Assembly: GCA_963664715.2 (NCBI GenBank)
Contig: CAXXUY010000016.1
Span: forward strand, 62,001-126,000
Direction of reading: 5' to 3'
Origin: JAPOXR01 sp963664715
GTDB taxonomy: Bacteria > Pseudomonadota > Alphaproteobacteria > Rhodobacterales > Rhodobacteraceae
DNA length: 64,000 nt
Each line of letters starts with the position of its first letter. The first letter of the stretch is position 1. The notes under the pieces are model-generated. The model saw only the letters and a list, made by a program, of their open reading frames with translations. It was not told the DNA's origin and searched no databases. Made by a program: the position numbers and the translations under genes. Shown here piece after piece: positions 36,427 through 46,507 of the stretch.

Positions 36427-37591
36427 CATCAATGACCGTCTGGGCGGCTCTCAATCCGGGGTCGGCCTGGTCCTTGCCGAGCTGTTCCAGCACAATCTCG
36501 AAAGATGCCAACTGAGACTGCCGAGCGGATTCTGTTGCGGAGAGTTCCACCAGTTTCTTGCAGATCAGTTCTGGGCGGCAGCGCCGGCCCAGCAGTTCGG
36601 GCACAACCTTGTCACCCAGGACCAGATTGACCAGGTTCACGGTGTCGACCCGGAGCAGGGATCCGACCAGTTGCCGTGAGAACCAGTTCATGTCGTAGGC
36701 GGCGACCATCGGGGTAGCGGCACGCGCCAGTTCCAGGACAACCGTGCCTGATGCTGCCAGCGCAATGTCGGCCATCTGCAGTATTGCCCGTTTTCGTGCC
36801 TCGGCAATTCGCTGCGGATGAATGTTCGGATCCAGCATTTGCGTGCCTTGGGGCCACCCATCCAGCCTGGATGCAAGGAGATCGGCCACGGTTGGAGCCG
36901 CCGGAATGACCACGCCGAATTCAGGGTGTTGCTGCAGGAACAATCCTACCGCCTGCCTGAACACCGGCTCCAGTACGGATATTTCACTCTCTCTCGAGCC
37001 TGGCAATACGGCAAGAATCGGCCGGCCTTCCTCGAATTCAAGCTCGTTGCGCATCCCGGCAACGCAATCGGGTTCTGCCGGCGGGTCAGCGACAACCGGA
37101 TGTCCGACAAATGTCGAACTGATACCCCTCTCCTGAAGAAAACCGGGTTCAAAGGGCAGCAGGGAGAGAATGTGGTCGACGGACCTGGACAGTGACCTTG
37201 CCCGGCCGGGACGCCATGCCCACAGTGAAGGTGCAACATAGTGAATGACCGGAAAACCTGCCCCGCCAGCCTTTGCGCGCCGGGCAACCCTGAGGCAGAA
37301 ATCCGGACTGTCGATCGTAACCAGCGCATCGACCCCGCCAGACAACGCTGCATTTGTGGTCTTGCTGACAAGATGCATCAGTCTCGGCAGCCGCGGGATG
37401 ACTTCAGCGATCCCCATGACGGAGAGTTCCGTGTAGTCAAAGATACTCTCGAGGCCGCAGGATTCCATGGCGGGTCCCCCTACCCCGACGAAACTGGCCT
37501 GATCGGCCAAATTCGTGATTCCCGACATAAGGGCCGCCCCGAGACGGTCTCCGGAGGGCTCACCGGCCACCAGAAAGATAACCGGCGTCAA
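36386..37591 (-). CDS. lpxB: Lipid-A-disaccharide synthase
   Basis: Joins UDP-diacylglucosamine and lipid X into the lipid A disaccharide at the inner membrane; GT-B-type glycosyltransferase, 401 residues. Signatures: VAGEPSGDRLGAALM at the N terminus, IHYVAPSLWAWRPGRA, LPFEPGFL and the donor-site ALAASGTVVLELA. Start overlaps the lpxI stop by four bases. Last gene of the lipid A run. Confidence 0.95.
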   Translation of the reverse strand: MTPVIFLVAGEPSGDRLGAALMSGITNLADQASFVGVGGPAMESCGLESIFDYTELSVMGIAEVIPRLPRLMHLVSKTTNAALSGGVDALVTIDSPDFCLRVARRAKAGGAGFPVIHYVAPSLWAWRPGRARSLSRSVDHILSLLPFEPGFLQERGISSTFVGHPVVADPPAEPDCVAGMRNELEFEEGRPILAVLPGSRESEISVLEPVFRQAVGLFLQQHPEFGVVIPAAPTVADLLASRLDGWPQGTQMLDPNIHPQRIAEARKRAILQMADIALAASGTVVLELARAATPMVAAYDMNWFSRQLVGSLLRVDTVNLVNLVLGDKVVPELLGRRCRPELICKKLVELSATESARQSQLASFEIVLEQLGKDQADPGLRAAQTVIDVIQQSLPVRPRTG

Positions 37592-38409
37592 TTGAGCTTG
37601 TCCGTCAGCGCCCAGATAAACAGTCCGTGGTGATCGGCCAATTCAACCATTTCGTCGCGCTGCAGCAGCATTACGCCGTTGGCCTGAACCGCCATCCCTC
37701 GCAATCCGGCTTCAGCGATCCCCTGGACAGTTTCTGGTCCGACTACTGGAAGGTCCACCCGCAGTTCCTGTCCTGGCTTCGGCGCTTTGTACAGCAAGCC
37801 TGATCTTTCACCGGATTCGGGAAACAGAACGAGCATCGTCTTGCTGACCGTACTGAGCATGTAGTCGGTACCTGCCGCCGATTCCACCGCGATGCAGATC
37901 CGGCGAGCGACAACCGCTGCCTGCCCGACATCGACCGCTCCCAACGCCCGGACTATTTCTGCGGCTCTCGCGACATCATTGTGATCGTCTTTTCCGGGTC
38001 TTGCCCTGGTCAGAACTCCGGGGTCGGCGAGCAACCCCGGAACTATTTCATGCGCGCCGACGACATCGAATCCAAGGTCCAGTACAGGTGCCAGCAGGCC
38101 GCGGATGGCAGCGTCATCACCGTTCCAGATATCCCGCGATGCTTCGGCGACCACAATGGGTGGTCGCTTGACAGCTCCTGCAATCACCAGTTTCCTGGCG
38201 CCTTCCTGAGACAGTCGACCAAGGACTTCAAGGTAGTCACCAAGACCTACCGGAATGCACCTGTTGCCCTTGTACGGTTCCGCATCGGTTCCGGGCAATG
38301 TCAGGATGACCACAGACAGCCCGGCAGCCATTGCACTGTCCAGGACCAATTCAGGAAGTCGGCCGGTTCCTGCTACCAGAACAAGGTCTTCATTTGGCGT
38401 CGTCTGCAT
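37588..38409 (-). CDS. lpxI: UDP-2,3-diacylglucosamine diphosphatase, LpxI type
   Basis: Hydrolyses UDP-diacylglucosamine to lipid X; the alphaproteobacterial replacement for LpxH. 273 residues from MQTTPNEDL; 21 open upstream codons lie inside lpxA. The DUF1009 pattern is clear: LVLVAGTGRLPELV, the GLGDYLEVL stretch, AGAVKRPP, and the C-terminal VGPETVQGIAEAGLRGMAV, followed by the catalytic-region aspartates. Overlaps lpxA by 20 bases. Confidence 0.92.
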   Translation of the reverse strand: MQTTPNEDLVLVAGTGRLPELVLDSAMAAGLSVVILTLPGTDAEPYKGNRCIPVGLGDYLEVLGRLSQEGARKLVIAGAVKRPPIVVAEASRDIWNGDDAAIRGLLAPVLDLGFDVVGAHEIVPGLLADPGVLTRARPGKDDHNDVARAAEIVRALGAVDVGQAAVVARRICIAVESAAGTDYMLSTVSKTMLVLFPESGERSGLLYKAPKPGQELRVDLPVVGPETVQGIAEAGLRGMAVQANGVMLLQRDEMVELADHHGLFIWALTDKLN

Positions 38410-39217
38410 TGGTGCGCTTTCTGGGAACGAGGTAGGATCGATCCGTATGACCGGCCACGAAACTGACAACATCCTCGACCAGCTTGCCGGAATAGTCGCC
38501 CCCCTGCAATTCCATCACCAGATCAGCGAAAGGTCTGTCACCTCCGGAAACATGCTCAAATGCCTGCCTCAGCCGCCTGATTTCCGTTCCATCCGCCTTT
38601 CGCCGGCGCAGGCCGACCAGGTTCAGTCCTTCCAGTTCACCTGCAGGCCCCTGCACGAGACCGTACGGGATGACGTCTCGGCGCACCATGGTGACCGCCC
38701 CGATGATTGCCCCTATACCTATTCTGACGAATTGGTGGATGCCAGACAAACCACCGATAATGACGTTGTCGCAGATCTCGCAATGACCGCCCAGTGACGA
38801 ATAGTTCGCCATAACGACACCGTTTCCGACCGTGCAATCGTGGCCGACATGGGCACCGGTCATGAAGAGGCAGTCGTCGCCGACTGTCGTGATCCCGCCG
38901 CCCAGTTCCGTCCCGCAATTCAACGTGGCACTCTCGCGAATCCGGTTTCTCCTGCCGATGACAAGCCGTGTCCGTTCGCCGCGGTATTTCAGGTCCTGGG
39001 GAATTTCGCCGACGCATGCGAACGGAAAGACCACGCTTTCCTCCCCCACATCGGTCCACCCGGTGACCACTGCATGTGACTTGACCACGACACCGGCATC
39101 GAGCCTGACCTCCGGCCCGATCATCGAATGCGGGCCGACCTGTACGTCTGGCCCGATCTCCGCTCCATCAGATACTTGCGCTGTCGGATGGATAACGGCA
39201 GATGGAGCAACAGCCAT
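38390..39217 (-). CDS. lpxA: Acyl-ACP--UDP-N-acetylglucosamine O-acyltransferase
   Basis: First step of lipid A synthesis, 275 residues, left-handed beta-helix built of hexapeptide repeats (for example IHPTAQVSDGAEIGPDVQVG). The catalytic histidine is in MTGAHVGHDCTVG. The IHQFVRIG and GLNLVGLRRR segments are standard. Lies two bases downstream of fabZ, with which it shares acyl-ACP supply. Confidence 0.96.
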   Translation of the reverse strand: MAVAPSAVIHPTAQVSDGAEIGPDVQVGPHSMIGPEVRLDAGVVVKSHAVVTGWTDVGEESVVFPFACVGEIPQDLKYRGERTRLVIGRRNRIRESATLNCGTELGGGITTVGDDCLFMTGAHVGHDCTVGNGVVMANYSSLGGHCEICDNVIIGGLSGIHQFVRIGIGAIIGAVTMVRRDVIPYGLVQGPAGELEGLNLVGLRRRKADGTEIRRLRQAFEHVSGGDRPFADLVMELQGGDYSGKLVEDVVSFVAGHTDRSYLVPRKRTNADDAK

Positions 39218-39219
39218 GA

Positions 39220-39696
39220 CTAGGTCTTGCTCTCTTTCGATTCCCAGAGTGCGGTAATCAACGCTTCCGCAGCCAGTTTTTCACCGACATAGGCCTTTCC
39301 CTCGAGCCGCCAGACCCTGCCGCGCCGCTTCTTTACGGTCATCCTGAGCTCGAGTACATCCCCCGGAACGACCATCTTGCGAAATCTCGCGTTATCCACG
39401 CCAAGCAGGTAGATGTTGATGGGTTGGTCGATCAGATCTTCGGTGTAGTTCACCAGGATTGCGGCGGACTGCGCCATCGCCTCGACGATTGCGACGCCCG
39501 GCATCACAGGCTTATCCGGAAAATGTCCCTGGAAATGCGGCTCATTGATCGTGACGTTCTTGATCCCGATCGCTCTCTCTCCGGCCACCAGGTCAACCAC
39601 CCTGTCAACAAGCAGGAACGGGTAGCGATGCGGGATCATCCGAACGATCATCGAGTGATCGAGATTAAGCTGTCTGTTTTCCTGACTGTCCTTCAT
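39220..39696 (-). CDS. fabZ: 3-hydroxyacyl-ACP dehydratase
   Basis: Hot-dog-fold dehydratase of fatty acid elongation, 158 residues. Catalytic His in HFQGHFPDKPVMPGV and Glu in IVEAMAQSAAIL; the MIPHRYPFLLVDRV opening is typical. In this position fabZ balances acyl chains between membrane lipids and lipid A. lpxD, often nearby, is not in this block. Confidence 0.96.
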   Translation of the reverse strand: MKDSQENRQLNLDHSMIVRMIPHRYPFLLVDRVVDLVAGERAIGIKNVTINEPHFQGHFPDKPVMPGVAIVEAMAQSAAILVNYTEDLIDQPINIYLLGVDNARFRKMVVPGDVLELRMTVKKRRGRVWRLEGKAYVGEKLAAEALITALWESKESKT

Positions 39697-39770
39697 GTAC
39701 TTTGCAAATCCTCTTACGATGCGAATTCGCTGGCGATATGACGGTGCAACACAGTTGGAAGCGTGCTGTG

Positions 39771-40472
39771 TCAGATTACCGGGGCATTCCGCAAGACATA
39801 CTGTTCGGGCGGTTCATAGTTCAGGGATTGCGTTCCGTCACCCAGATTCCTGTTGACCTCTTCCAGCATCAGGTTGGTAATGTCCACTCCGGGCAGGTGA
39901 AACAGGGATGCAGACGAGTTGAGCACAACGTTGAATCTCTCGCGGCGTGCTATCTCCGGCAGTGAACGTTCGATGAAGACCGTAAACTCGCCCTGGTTCT
40001 GGTTGATCCATTCCAGGAGGAGTCGCGGAATCCTGTCCTGCCTGACTCGACGGGAAATGACCTTCCCGTCGAACACCGCATCGATGATATCGAATTCTGA
40101 ATCGCTCACCGCTCCCGCGTTGCGGAGTTCGGTCAGCCAATACTCTTCTTCCTCAAGTGACCTGACGAAACTCTCGTTTTCCTCGATGAAGCGTATGAGT
40201 GCCTGATCGCTTTCCCTTATCACCCGCCTGCCAAATTCTGACGCGCTGTAGAGCAGGTTCAGGCTCAGGAAAACGGTATCGGGGGTTTCACCGAGCGGGA
40301 ACTCCGGTTGAACCTGTGCAGGAGTATTCGCAGCGATCTCCACTTCGCCGGGCTGCACCAGGAGTGCCGCCGGGGCATCATCCTCCTGCGACTCCTGGGC
40401 ATGAAAGGTCTGCGTTCCTGAAACCGACACCACACATGCGATGGCGCACACAGGAATTGCAGGCCATTTCAT
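39771..40472 (-). CDS. Skp/OmpH-family periplasmic chaperone
   Basis: 233 residues with a signal peptide (about 1-25, cleaved after FHA) and a Pro/Ala-rich linker. The OmpH-type core follows: LNLLYSASEFGRRVI, a charged coiled-coil region (about 90-165) and FNVVLNSSASLFHLPGVDIT. Binds unfolded outer-membrane proteins on their way to BamA, the gene immediately upstream (one base apart). Related genomes carry the same pair. The N-terminal linker is longer than in E. coli Skp. Confidence 0.85.
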   Translation of the reverse strand: MKWPAIPVCAIACVVSVSGTQTFHAQESQEDDAPAALLVQPGEVEIAANTPAQVQPEFPLGETPDTVFLSLNLLYSASEFGRRVIRESDQALIRFIEENESFVRSLEEEEYWLTELRNAGAVSDSEFDIIDAVFDGKVISRRVRQDRIPRLLLEWINQNQGEFTVFIERSLPEIARRERFNVVLNSSASLFHLPGVDITNLMLEEVNRNLGDGTQSLNYEPPEQYVLRNAPVI

Positions 40473-42962
40473 CTAGAACCTGGATGCAAGCTCGAGATTG
40501 AATGACTGGGGCGTATCATAGGGCTCGGACTGCAGATCATGCGAGAAATTGAACCGGAACGGCCCGAGGAACGACGTCCAGAAGAGCGAGAACCCAACCG
40601 CCGACCTCAAGTGCATGCCGTCATCAATGACGCATTGCTCCTGCGGAATTGCGGGCCAAAATGTCACAGTTTCATCATTGTCTGTGGTCTCCCTGATTTC
40701 TCCAACGCGATGACTCCCGCGTTCGAGGTACTCCGAACATCTTGTATCGTCCAAACCCCAGATGGAGCCTACATCCAGGAAAAAGCCGCCGGAAATCCCG
40801 ACGTCTTGCGATGCCCCAAGCGGGAACCTGGTCTCAAGACGGGTTACGGCAAAGTAGTTGCCACCGAGCGGTACATTGTAGTTTCTTGTAAATTCGATAT
40901 CTTCAGGATTAGGGGGATCAAGCTGCCCTTCCACCGCACTGCCATAACGCGACGGTTTCAAAGTCAGACTGAAGTCCCGAGGGCCAATGCCGTTGGCCGC
41001 AAAGCCGCGCATTATTGAACTGTTCATGTGAAAGCGGTCCCGCAGACGCGAAGGTCCTCCCGACGCCAGTAGAACACCGCCCTCGATTTCCCCGGACAAG
41101 GTGATGTCTTCGTTGAAAAGCGTTGTGTGGGCCCCGACAAGCGCTGAAGTCCGGATTGCAGTCGAATCGTCCTTGAGCCCGTAGGTGAAGCGCTGGCCTG
41201 CCCTGGCAACGATTCCGATATCCGGGTTGAAGGCCGATCTCCTGCTGTCATAGTCCAGCAGGTAGCTGGCTGAAACATTGTCGCCCTTCCCGCGGTCTAT
41301 GTCGTTCTGAACGATGAACGAACTCGAAGATGCATTCTCCAGCTTGTGCGAGGAAATGCCGGCACCAACTCTCAACCGGGTGTCTTCGCTGATGAAGAAC
41401 CGCAAGGAGGGCTCGATATTCCACTGCGTGGTCGAATACCCGGCCGATGAGCTGTTGGTCGTGATGTAGGAGGTCTCCAGCCTGAACTCGAGTTCCCTGT
41501 CAAGGAAATACGGTTCGATGAAGATCAGGTCATAGCTCTTGTCATCCCCGGTCGATATCCCGAAACTGAGGCCTTGCCCGCGTCCCAGAACATTGCTCTC
41601 TGACAGGTTGATCGTGCCCGCCACACCGTCATCCTTGGAATACGAGGCGCCGAAGCTGAGTGAACCGGTAAGCTGCTCTTCCACCCTGACCACGACCACG
41701 ACCAGATCGGGCGCAGAGCCTTCTTCCGTCGTGACATCAACTGAAGAAAAGAAGCCGAGGCCACGGATGCGGTTTGCGGCCTCTTCGACCTTCCGGGGAT
41801 TGAACGGGTCGCCCTCGGCCAGTTCAAACTCGCGCCTGATCACGCGGTCATAGGTTGTCGTGTTGCCCTCGATGTCGATGCGCTCCACAAAGACTCTTGA
41901 ACCGCGGACAAGCTGGAATTCAATATCGACCGATCTCTGGACATCGTTCCGGCTCGTTTCCGGCTCTGCACGGACAAAAGCATAGCCTTGCCTGGCCGCG
42001 AGAAACTCCATCCGTCTCACGGCATCGTTGATCAGTCTCGGCGTGTAGGTCTCGCCCGGCTTGATTCTGGATTGGTCAAGGTATTCGGCGGTATCGAGCC
42101 CGGCAACATCTGTCGACGCCGTGATCCTCCCGAAACTGTACTTCTGACCCTCGCGGACCGTGAACACCAGGAAGAACGCATCCCGTTCGGTTGTCAGTTC
42201 GGATGTCACTGAAAGCACTTCGAAATCGAGATAACCGCGAGACAGGTAGAATTCCTCGAGCAATGCCTTGTCGACTTCGATCCGTTCCGCAATGAAGGTA
42301 TCGCTGCGAACGAATGTTCGTAGTATTCCGGCCTGCTTCGAGCTGAGCACCCGCCGGAGTCGATGGCCGGAATAAACGTCATTGCCGACGAACTCGATGC
42401 GCTCCGTCTCGATTACGCGCCCCTCGAATACCTCGTAGACGAGGTCGACCCGGTTCTCCGTTCGCCTGATGATCTTCGGTGTGACGGTGGCGGCGTATCT
42501 TCCTGCAACCCTGTAGGTTTCCGCGATCGCAGTTGCGTCTTCCTCCGCCTGCGCAGGGTTGTAGACGTGCCGAGGCTCGGACTTGACAAGCGTTATCAGA
42601 TCCTCGTCCTTTATCGCGCTGTTGCCCTCGATCGAAATCTGGTTGATCGTCGGATACTCGACGACCGAAATCACCAGTGTCCGACCACGCTGTTCGATAG
42701 TGATATCTTCAAACAGGCGCGAATCGGCAATGCCTCGATATGCCGCGTTTAGGCGATTCGCAGACACCGTGCCCGAGGCAGGAAGATCGGCAAAACGCAG
42801 CACACTTTCTGAATCGATTCGAGCATTGCCTTCGACGACAACGCTCGAATAGGAGGTGTTTTGGGCCGAAACAGCCACCGGAATAATCAGGCAGCAAAGG
42901 CTGACCAGGATCACACTCCTGCACTGGTGTATCAGTGCAAGAATAGTATTACGCACTCGCAT
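40473..42962 (-). CDS. bamA: Outer-membrane protein assembly factor BamA
   Basis: 829 residues. Signal peptide of about 33 residues (core LVSLCCLIIPVAVSA), then five POTRA domains (about 35-420) with repeats such as VVEGNARIDSESVL, ISIEGNSAIKDEDL and RIDIEGNTTTYDRVI. The C-terminal barrel (about 430-829) ends in LELASRF with terminal Phe. Inserts beta-barrel proteins in the outer membrane. Between rseP and the Skp-type gene, as usual. Confidence 0.97.
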   Translation of the reverse strand: MRVRNTILALIHQCRSVILVSLCCLIIPVAVSAQNTSYSSVVVEGNARIDSESVLRFADLPASGTVSANRLNAAYRGIADSRLFEDITIEQRGRTLVISVVEYPTINQISIEGNSAIKDEDLITLVKSEPRHVYNPAQAEEDATAIAETYRVAGRYAATVTPKIIRRTENRVDLVYEVFEGRVIETERIEFVGNDVYSGHRLRRVLSSKQAGILRTFVRSDTFIAERIEVDKALLEEFYLSRGYLDFEVLSVTSELTTERDAFFLVFTVREGQKYSFGRITASTDVAGLDTAEYLDQSRIKPGETYTPRLINDAVRRMEFLAARQGYAFVRAEPETSRNDVQRSVDIEFQLVRGSRVFVERIDIEGNTTTYDRVIRREFELAEGDPFNPRKVEEAANRIRGLGFFSSVDVTTEEGSAPDLVVVVVRVEEQLTGSLSFGASYSKDDGVAGTINLSESNVLGRGQGLSFGISTGDDKSYDLIFIEPYFLDRELEFRLETSYITTNSSSAGYSTTQWNIEPSLRFFISEDTRLRVGAGISSHKLENASSSSFIVQNDIDRGKGDNVSASYLLDYDSRRSAFNPDIGIVARAGQRFTYGLKDDSTAIRTSALVGAHTTLFNEDITLSGEIEGGVLLASGGPSRLRDRFHMNSSIMRGFAANGIGPRDFSLTLKPSRYGSAVEGQLDPPNPEDIEFTRNYNVPLGGNYFAVTRLETRFPLGASQDVGISGGFFLDVGSIWGLDDTRCSEYLERGSHRVGEIRETTDNDETVTFWPAIPQEQCVIDDGMHLRSAVGFSLFWTSFLGPFRFNFSHDLQSEPYDTPQSFNLELASRF

Positions 42963-43178
42963 GGCTGGAAATTCCCCAACTTCCTCATCAGGTTGGCATA
43001 ATAACCAATTGTCTGCTTGTCAAAAGAATCTGTTGGTCAAATTTTGTGTTGCCAGACTCGCAGAATCAACATGTGGTATTCCTCAACCGGTTTACAGGCA
43101 GATTTGCAACAGGCAGCCTTCAGCATGAATCCATTGAAATTCCGGGCAAATCCGGGAAACTGGATTTTCCGGCAGCGC

Positions 43179-44498
43179 TCAGGCGCAGGTCAGGTCGTTG
43201 AACAGCCCGAAGGCCATCAGCATCGCGACAAGAACGAATCCCACCGTGATCGAGATTCTCTGGAACGAATTGCTGGGTGGACGCCGAAACAGGGCCTCGT
43301 AGATGTAGAAGGCCAGATGACCGCCGTCGAGGCCTGGAATCGGCAGCAGGTTGAGCAATCCGATGACGGCCGAGATCACCCCGACAAGCGATACAAACGC
43401 CAGAGTTCCTTGCGCTGCCGCCGCGCCCGATACGCGCGCGATACCGACGGGACCCTGCAGGTTGCACGAACTGATCTGTGCAGTGGCGATTGCGACGACC
43501 CCGTCGATCGTGCCGGTCAGGACACTCGCGGTTCGTACAGCCCCTATGGAGACTGCTTCGAACAGACCCGGCAGCCGGGTTGCCGGTTCAAAGAACAGTC
43601 CGCCGGTAACACCGACCAGCACACGTGTCTCGAACCCTCCGTCCGGCTTCGGCAGTGTTTCCGCCCGTCCAGCCAGGCTCAGGCCGAACTGCTCTCCTTC
43701 ACGCCAGACGACCAGGGACAGCGGCTGGCCACCGGAGGATTCCACCGCGCGGCGCAACTCGTCAAACCGGCTTATCGGCACACCATCAATTGCCAAGACT
43801 ACGTCGCCGGCCTTCAGTCCGGCATCGGATGCGGCCGACATCAGCCTCACGCTGTCAATGACCGGTGGCATCGGGACTGGCCCGACCAGCTCGAGATCGT
43901 CGCCATTTCTGACGATGGAATATTTGGCCGACGCCAATTCGCCGTCCGTTCCGGAAAACCTGTAGAGATCTGTGAGTGATTCAACCGGAAGTCCGTTTAC
44001 GCCAACGATCCTGTCACCCGGATGCAGCTCACTTGCGGAGCCGGGAAGGCGTTTGAGGGTTCCAATGACTGCCTCTCCCGAAATGATGCCCGTCGACAAC
44101 ACCATCACGGCAAATACAGCACAGGAGAAAACAAAGTTGGCGAGTGGACCGGCCAAGACCGTGAAAACCCGGAACCGCAAAGCGGCCCGGGAAAGGCTGT
44201 CCCCTTCAATCCGCCAGTCGGCAGGCCTCCCTTGCGCCGGGCCACCTTCGCTCTCGCTTGCCTCGGTGAACCGCACGTAGCCGCCAAGCGGAATGGCTCC
44301 GACCTTCCAGATCGTCCCCTGGGAATCCCGCCAGGCCAGGATCGCCTTGCCAAACCCGACCGAAAACACCTTGACGCCTATCCCGGACAGCCGGGCCGCG
44401 GCGTAGTGGCCGAATTCGTGCACGAATACCACGATGCCGACTGCCACCAGGAATGCACAGATCGTCACGACAAGGTTTGCTGCTTCCGAAAGAACCAT
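43179..44498 (-). CDS. rseP: RIP-family site-2 zinc metalloprotease RseP
   Basis: Cleaves membrane anchors during envelope stress signalling, 439 residues. The zinc site HEFGH is at 27-31, inside the first transmembrane segment; the second ligand motif is PIPGLDGGHL near the C terminus. Two PDZ-like domains lie between (GDRIVGVNGLPVESL and GDVVLAIDGVPISRFDEL). Its downstream partner bamA supports the envelope-assembly role. A gap of 216 bases separates them. Confidence 0.95.
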   Translation of the reverse strand: MVLSEAANLVVTICAFLVAVGIVVFVHEFGHYAAARLSGIGVKVFSVGFGKAILAWRDSQGTIWKVGAIPLGGYVRFTEASESEGGPAQGRPADWRIEGDSLSRAALRFRVFTVLAGPLANFVFSCAVFAVMVLSTGIISGEAVIGTLKRLPGSASELHPGDRIVGVNGLPVESLTDLYRFSGTDGELASAKYSIVRNGDDLELVGPVPMPPVIDSVRLMSAASDAGLKAGDVVLAIDGVPISRFDELRRAVESSGGQPLSLVVWREGEQFGLSLAGRAETLPKPDGGFETRVLVGVTGGLFFEPATRLPGLFEAVSIGAVRTASVLTGTIDGVVAIATAQISSCNLQGPVGIARVSGAAAAQGTLAFVSLVGVISAVIGLLNLLPIPGLDGGHLAFYIYEALFRRPPSNSFQRISITVGFVLVAMLMAFGLFNDLTCA

Positions 44499-44510
44499 GG
44501 CTGGACTCGT

Positions 44511-45707
44511 TTACCCGCGTTCCGGATTGGCACTGAAGTACTCGTTCACCCGGACTCTTGCCACCCGGTCAACGTCAACAATCTGTGCGAGGTCGAACGG
44601 GTCACCGGCAAATCCATTGGTCGACTCCATCCGGTTCACGACCGATTCGACCGCTCTCGAGATATCGAGAAACCCGGCAACGCCTTCGAGGAAGGCATCG
44701 AGCGCAGCTTCCTTGGCTCCGTTGAATGCAGATCCTGCGAGTCCGCCCAGAGCGAGAACTTCCCTTGCAAGGCGAGTCGCGGGAAACCGCTCTTCGTCGG
44801 GCGCCTCGAACTCCAGCCTGGAAAGCTCGGCGAGGTCCAGCCGTTTGAGCTTCGACGGCAAACGAGCCGGCCAGTTCAGCGAGTATTCGATCGCTCCGCG
44901 CATATCGGTAGAACTCATATGTGCAAGCACCTGCCCGTCGTGAAAGCCAACCAGTGCATGAACGATGGATTGCGGATGAACAACGACCAAGATCGATTCC
45001 GGATCGACGCCGAAGAGTTCTCTCGCCTCGATCAGTTCGAGCGCCTTGTTGAACATTGTCGCACTGTCAATCGATATCCTGGTTCCCATGTTCCAGGTTG
45101 GGTGCTTTACCGCTTCTTCGGGGGTAACCCTGGACAACTGCTCCATTGTGCATTTTCTGAACGGCCCGCCCGATGCAGTCAGTGTCAGCGTTTCAACCGC
45201 GTCTCGCCTTTCCTGGGACAGCAACTGGAACAGTGCAGAATGCTCACTGTCCACCGGGACAATCATTGCCCCCGTCTTTCTGGCCGTTGATGTCAGCAAA
45301 CGTCCCGCGGCAACGAGGCTCTCCTTGTTTGCCAGTGCAAGAGTTCCACCTCTCTCAAGACAGCGGAGTCCTGGCAGCAGGCCGGCGAATCCGACAATGG
45401 CAGACATCGTCCAGTCTGCCGGTCGCGCCGCGGCTTCGGCGAGTGCCTCACCTCCGGCCGCGGCCTCCGTCGGAAATCCGTCCAGCCTCGCTCGCAGCTC
45501 TTCCAGGCACTCATCCCTGGCCGCAACCGCAATCTTGGCGTTCAGAGACCTTGCCTGTTCTGCCAGCAATTCAACATTCCGGTCACATGTCAGAGCGACA
45601 ACGTCGAATGATTCCGCACCGCCCTGCTCCTCGACAACCCGGATCGTCTGCGCACCGACAGATCCTGTAGATCCGAATATCGACAGGCTGCGCCGTGGAT
45701 CTGTCAT
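44511..45707 (-). CDS. dxr: 1-deoxy-D-xylulose 5-phosphate reductoisomerase
   Basis: First committed step of the MEP isoprenoid pathway; NADPH-dependent, 398 residues. NADPH-binding GSTGSVGAQTIRVV at the N terminus, metal and substrate residues in PVDSEHSALFQLL and LTASGGPFR, and the flexible loop HPTWNMGTRISIDSATMFNKALE. Overlaps the cdsA stop by four bases. Confidence 0.97.
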   Translation of the reverse strand: MTDPRRSLSIFGSTGSVGAQTIRVVEEQGGAESFDVVALTCDRNVELLAEQARSLNAKIAVAARDECLEELRARLDGFPTEAAAGGEALAEAAARPADWTMSAIVGFAGLLPGLRCLERGGTLALANKESLVAAGRLLTSTARKTGAMIVPVDSEHSALFQLLSQERRDAVETLTLTASGGPFRKCTMEQLSRVTPEEAVKHPTWNMGTRISIDSATMFNKALELIEARELFGVDPESILVVVHPQSIVHALVGFHDGQVLAHMSSTDMRGAIEYSLNWPARLPSKLKRLDLAELSRLEFEAPDEERFPATRLAREVLALGGLAGSAFNGAKEAALDAFLEGVAGFLDISRAVESVVNRMESTNGFAGDPFDLAQIVDVDRVARVRVNEYFSANPERG

Positions 45708-46507
45708 GCGATGCCTACCCTTTCAGCCACGCGGAATACCTCCAGAATACCGAATAGTGCACAGGCCCCCGTCAACCCGTCCAGCCTGTCCAGCGCGCCT
45801 CCATGCCCCGGAATCAACCCCGAGCTGTCCTTCACGCCGGCCCTTCGCTTGATCCAGCTTTCGGCAAGGTCGCCGCACTGTGACGCCGCTGAAAGGGCAA
45901 TGCCAAGTGCGATGACCGGTGCCGCAATCCAACCGGCAAATGCGACAGTCACCGCAATTGCGGCCGCGCCGCCGCCCAGGGCTCCGCTCCATCTCTTCCC
46001 GGGGCTGATCTTCGGGGCGAGTCTGGGACCGCCCAGTGCTCTTCCGCATGCAAAGGCGGCGGTATCGGTGGCAACCACGAGCAGAATGAGCCAGGCGGCA
46101 GCATAAAACCCGGATTCGGTACGAAACGTCGACAGCACGAGCGTGGCGTAGAGGATTGCGCCACCATAGATTGCGAACAGTATGGGTCCCCGGCGCATCA
46201 TCACGGCCAATGCCACTGCAGCTACGGCCGGAATCAGCCAGTTGACGGGACCATCGAATGGCATCAGCGCGGCGGCCAGAACCGATATCGCTGCAACAGA
46301 GCCGTTCAGCACCGGAGTTCTCTCGGGTCCGTGCCGCCAAAGCAGCCTCGTCAATTCCCAGATCATGAGGCCGGCAGCCACTGCGCAGAACCCCGCAAAC
46401 ACAAAGCCGCCAATCACCAGAGCAAGGAGACCGACCGCGCCCAGAACAAGGCCCGAAAACACACGCTGAGTCAGCTCACTGCTGCCTGGCAGACCCCAAT
46501 CACGCAT
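45704..46507 (-). CDS. cdsA: Phosphatidate cytidylyltransferase
   Basis: Makes CDP-diacylglycerol for phospholipids at the inner membrane. 267 residues from MRDWGLPGSS, chosen because it overlaps uppS by 8 bases and precedes the first helix; a longer frame reaches 46600 inside uppS. About seven transmembrane segments. The signature WIKRRAGVKDSSGLIPGHGG followed by DRLDG is intact with its aspartates. Confidence 0.94.
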   Translation of the reverse strand: MRDWGLPGSSELTQRVFSGLVLGAVGLLALVIGGFVFAGFCAVAAGLMIWELTRLLWRHGPERTPVLNGSVAAISVLAAALMPFDGPVNWLIPAVAAVALAVMMRRGPILFAIYGGAILYATLVLSTFRTESGFYAAAWLILLVVATDTAAFACGRALGGPRLAPKISPGKRWSGALGGGAAAIAVTVAFAGWIAAPVIALGIALSAASQCGDLAESWIKRRAGVKDSSGLIPGHGGALDRLDGLTGACALFGILEVFRVAERVGIA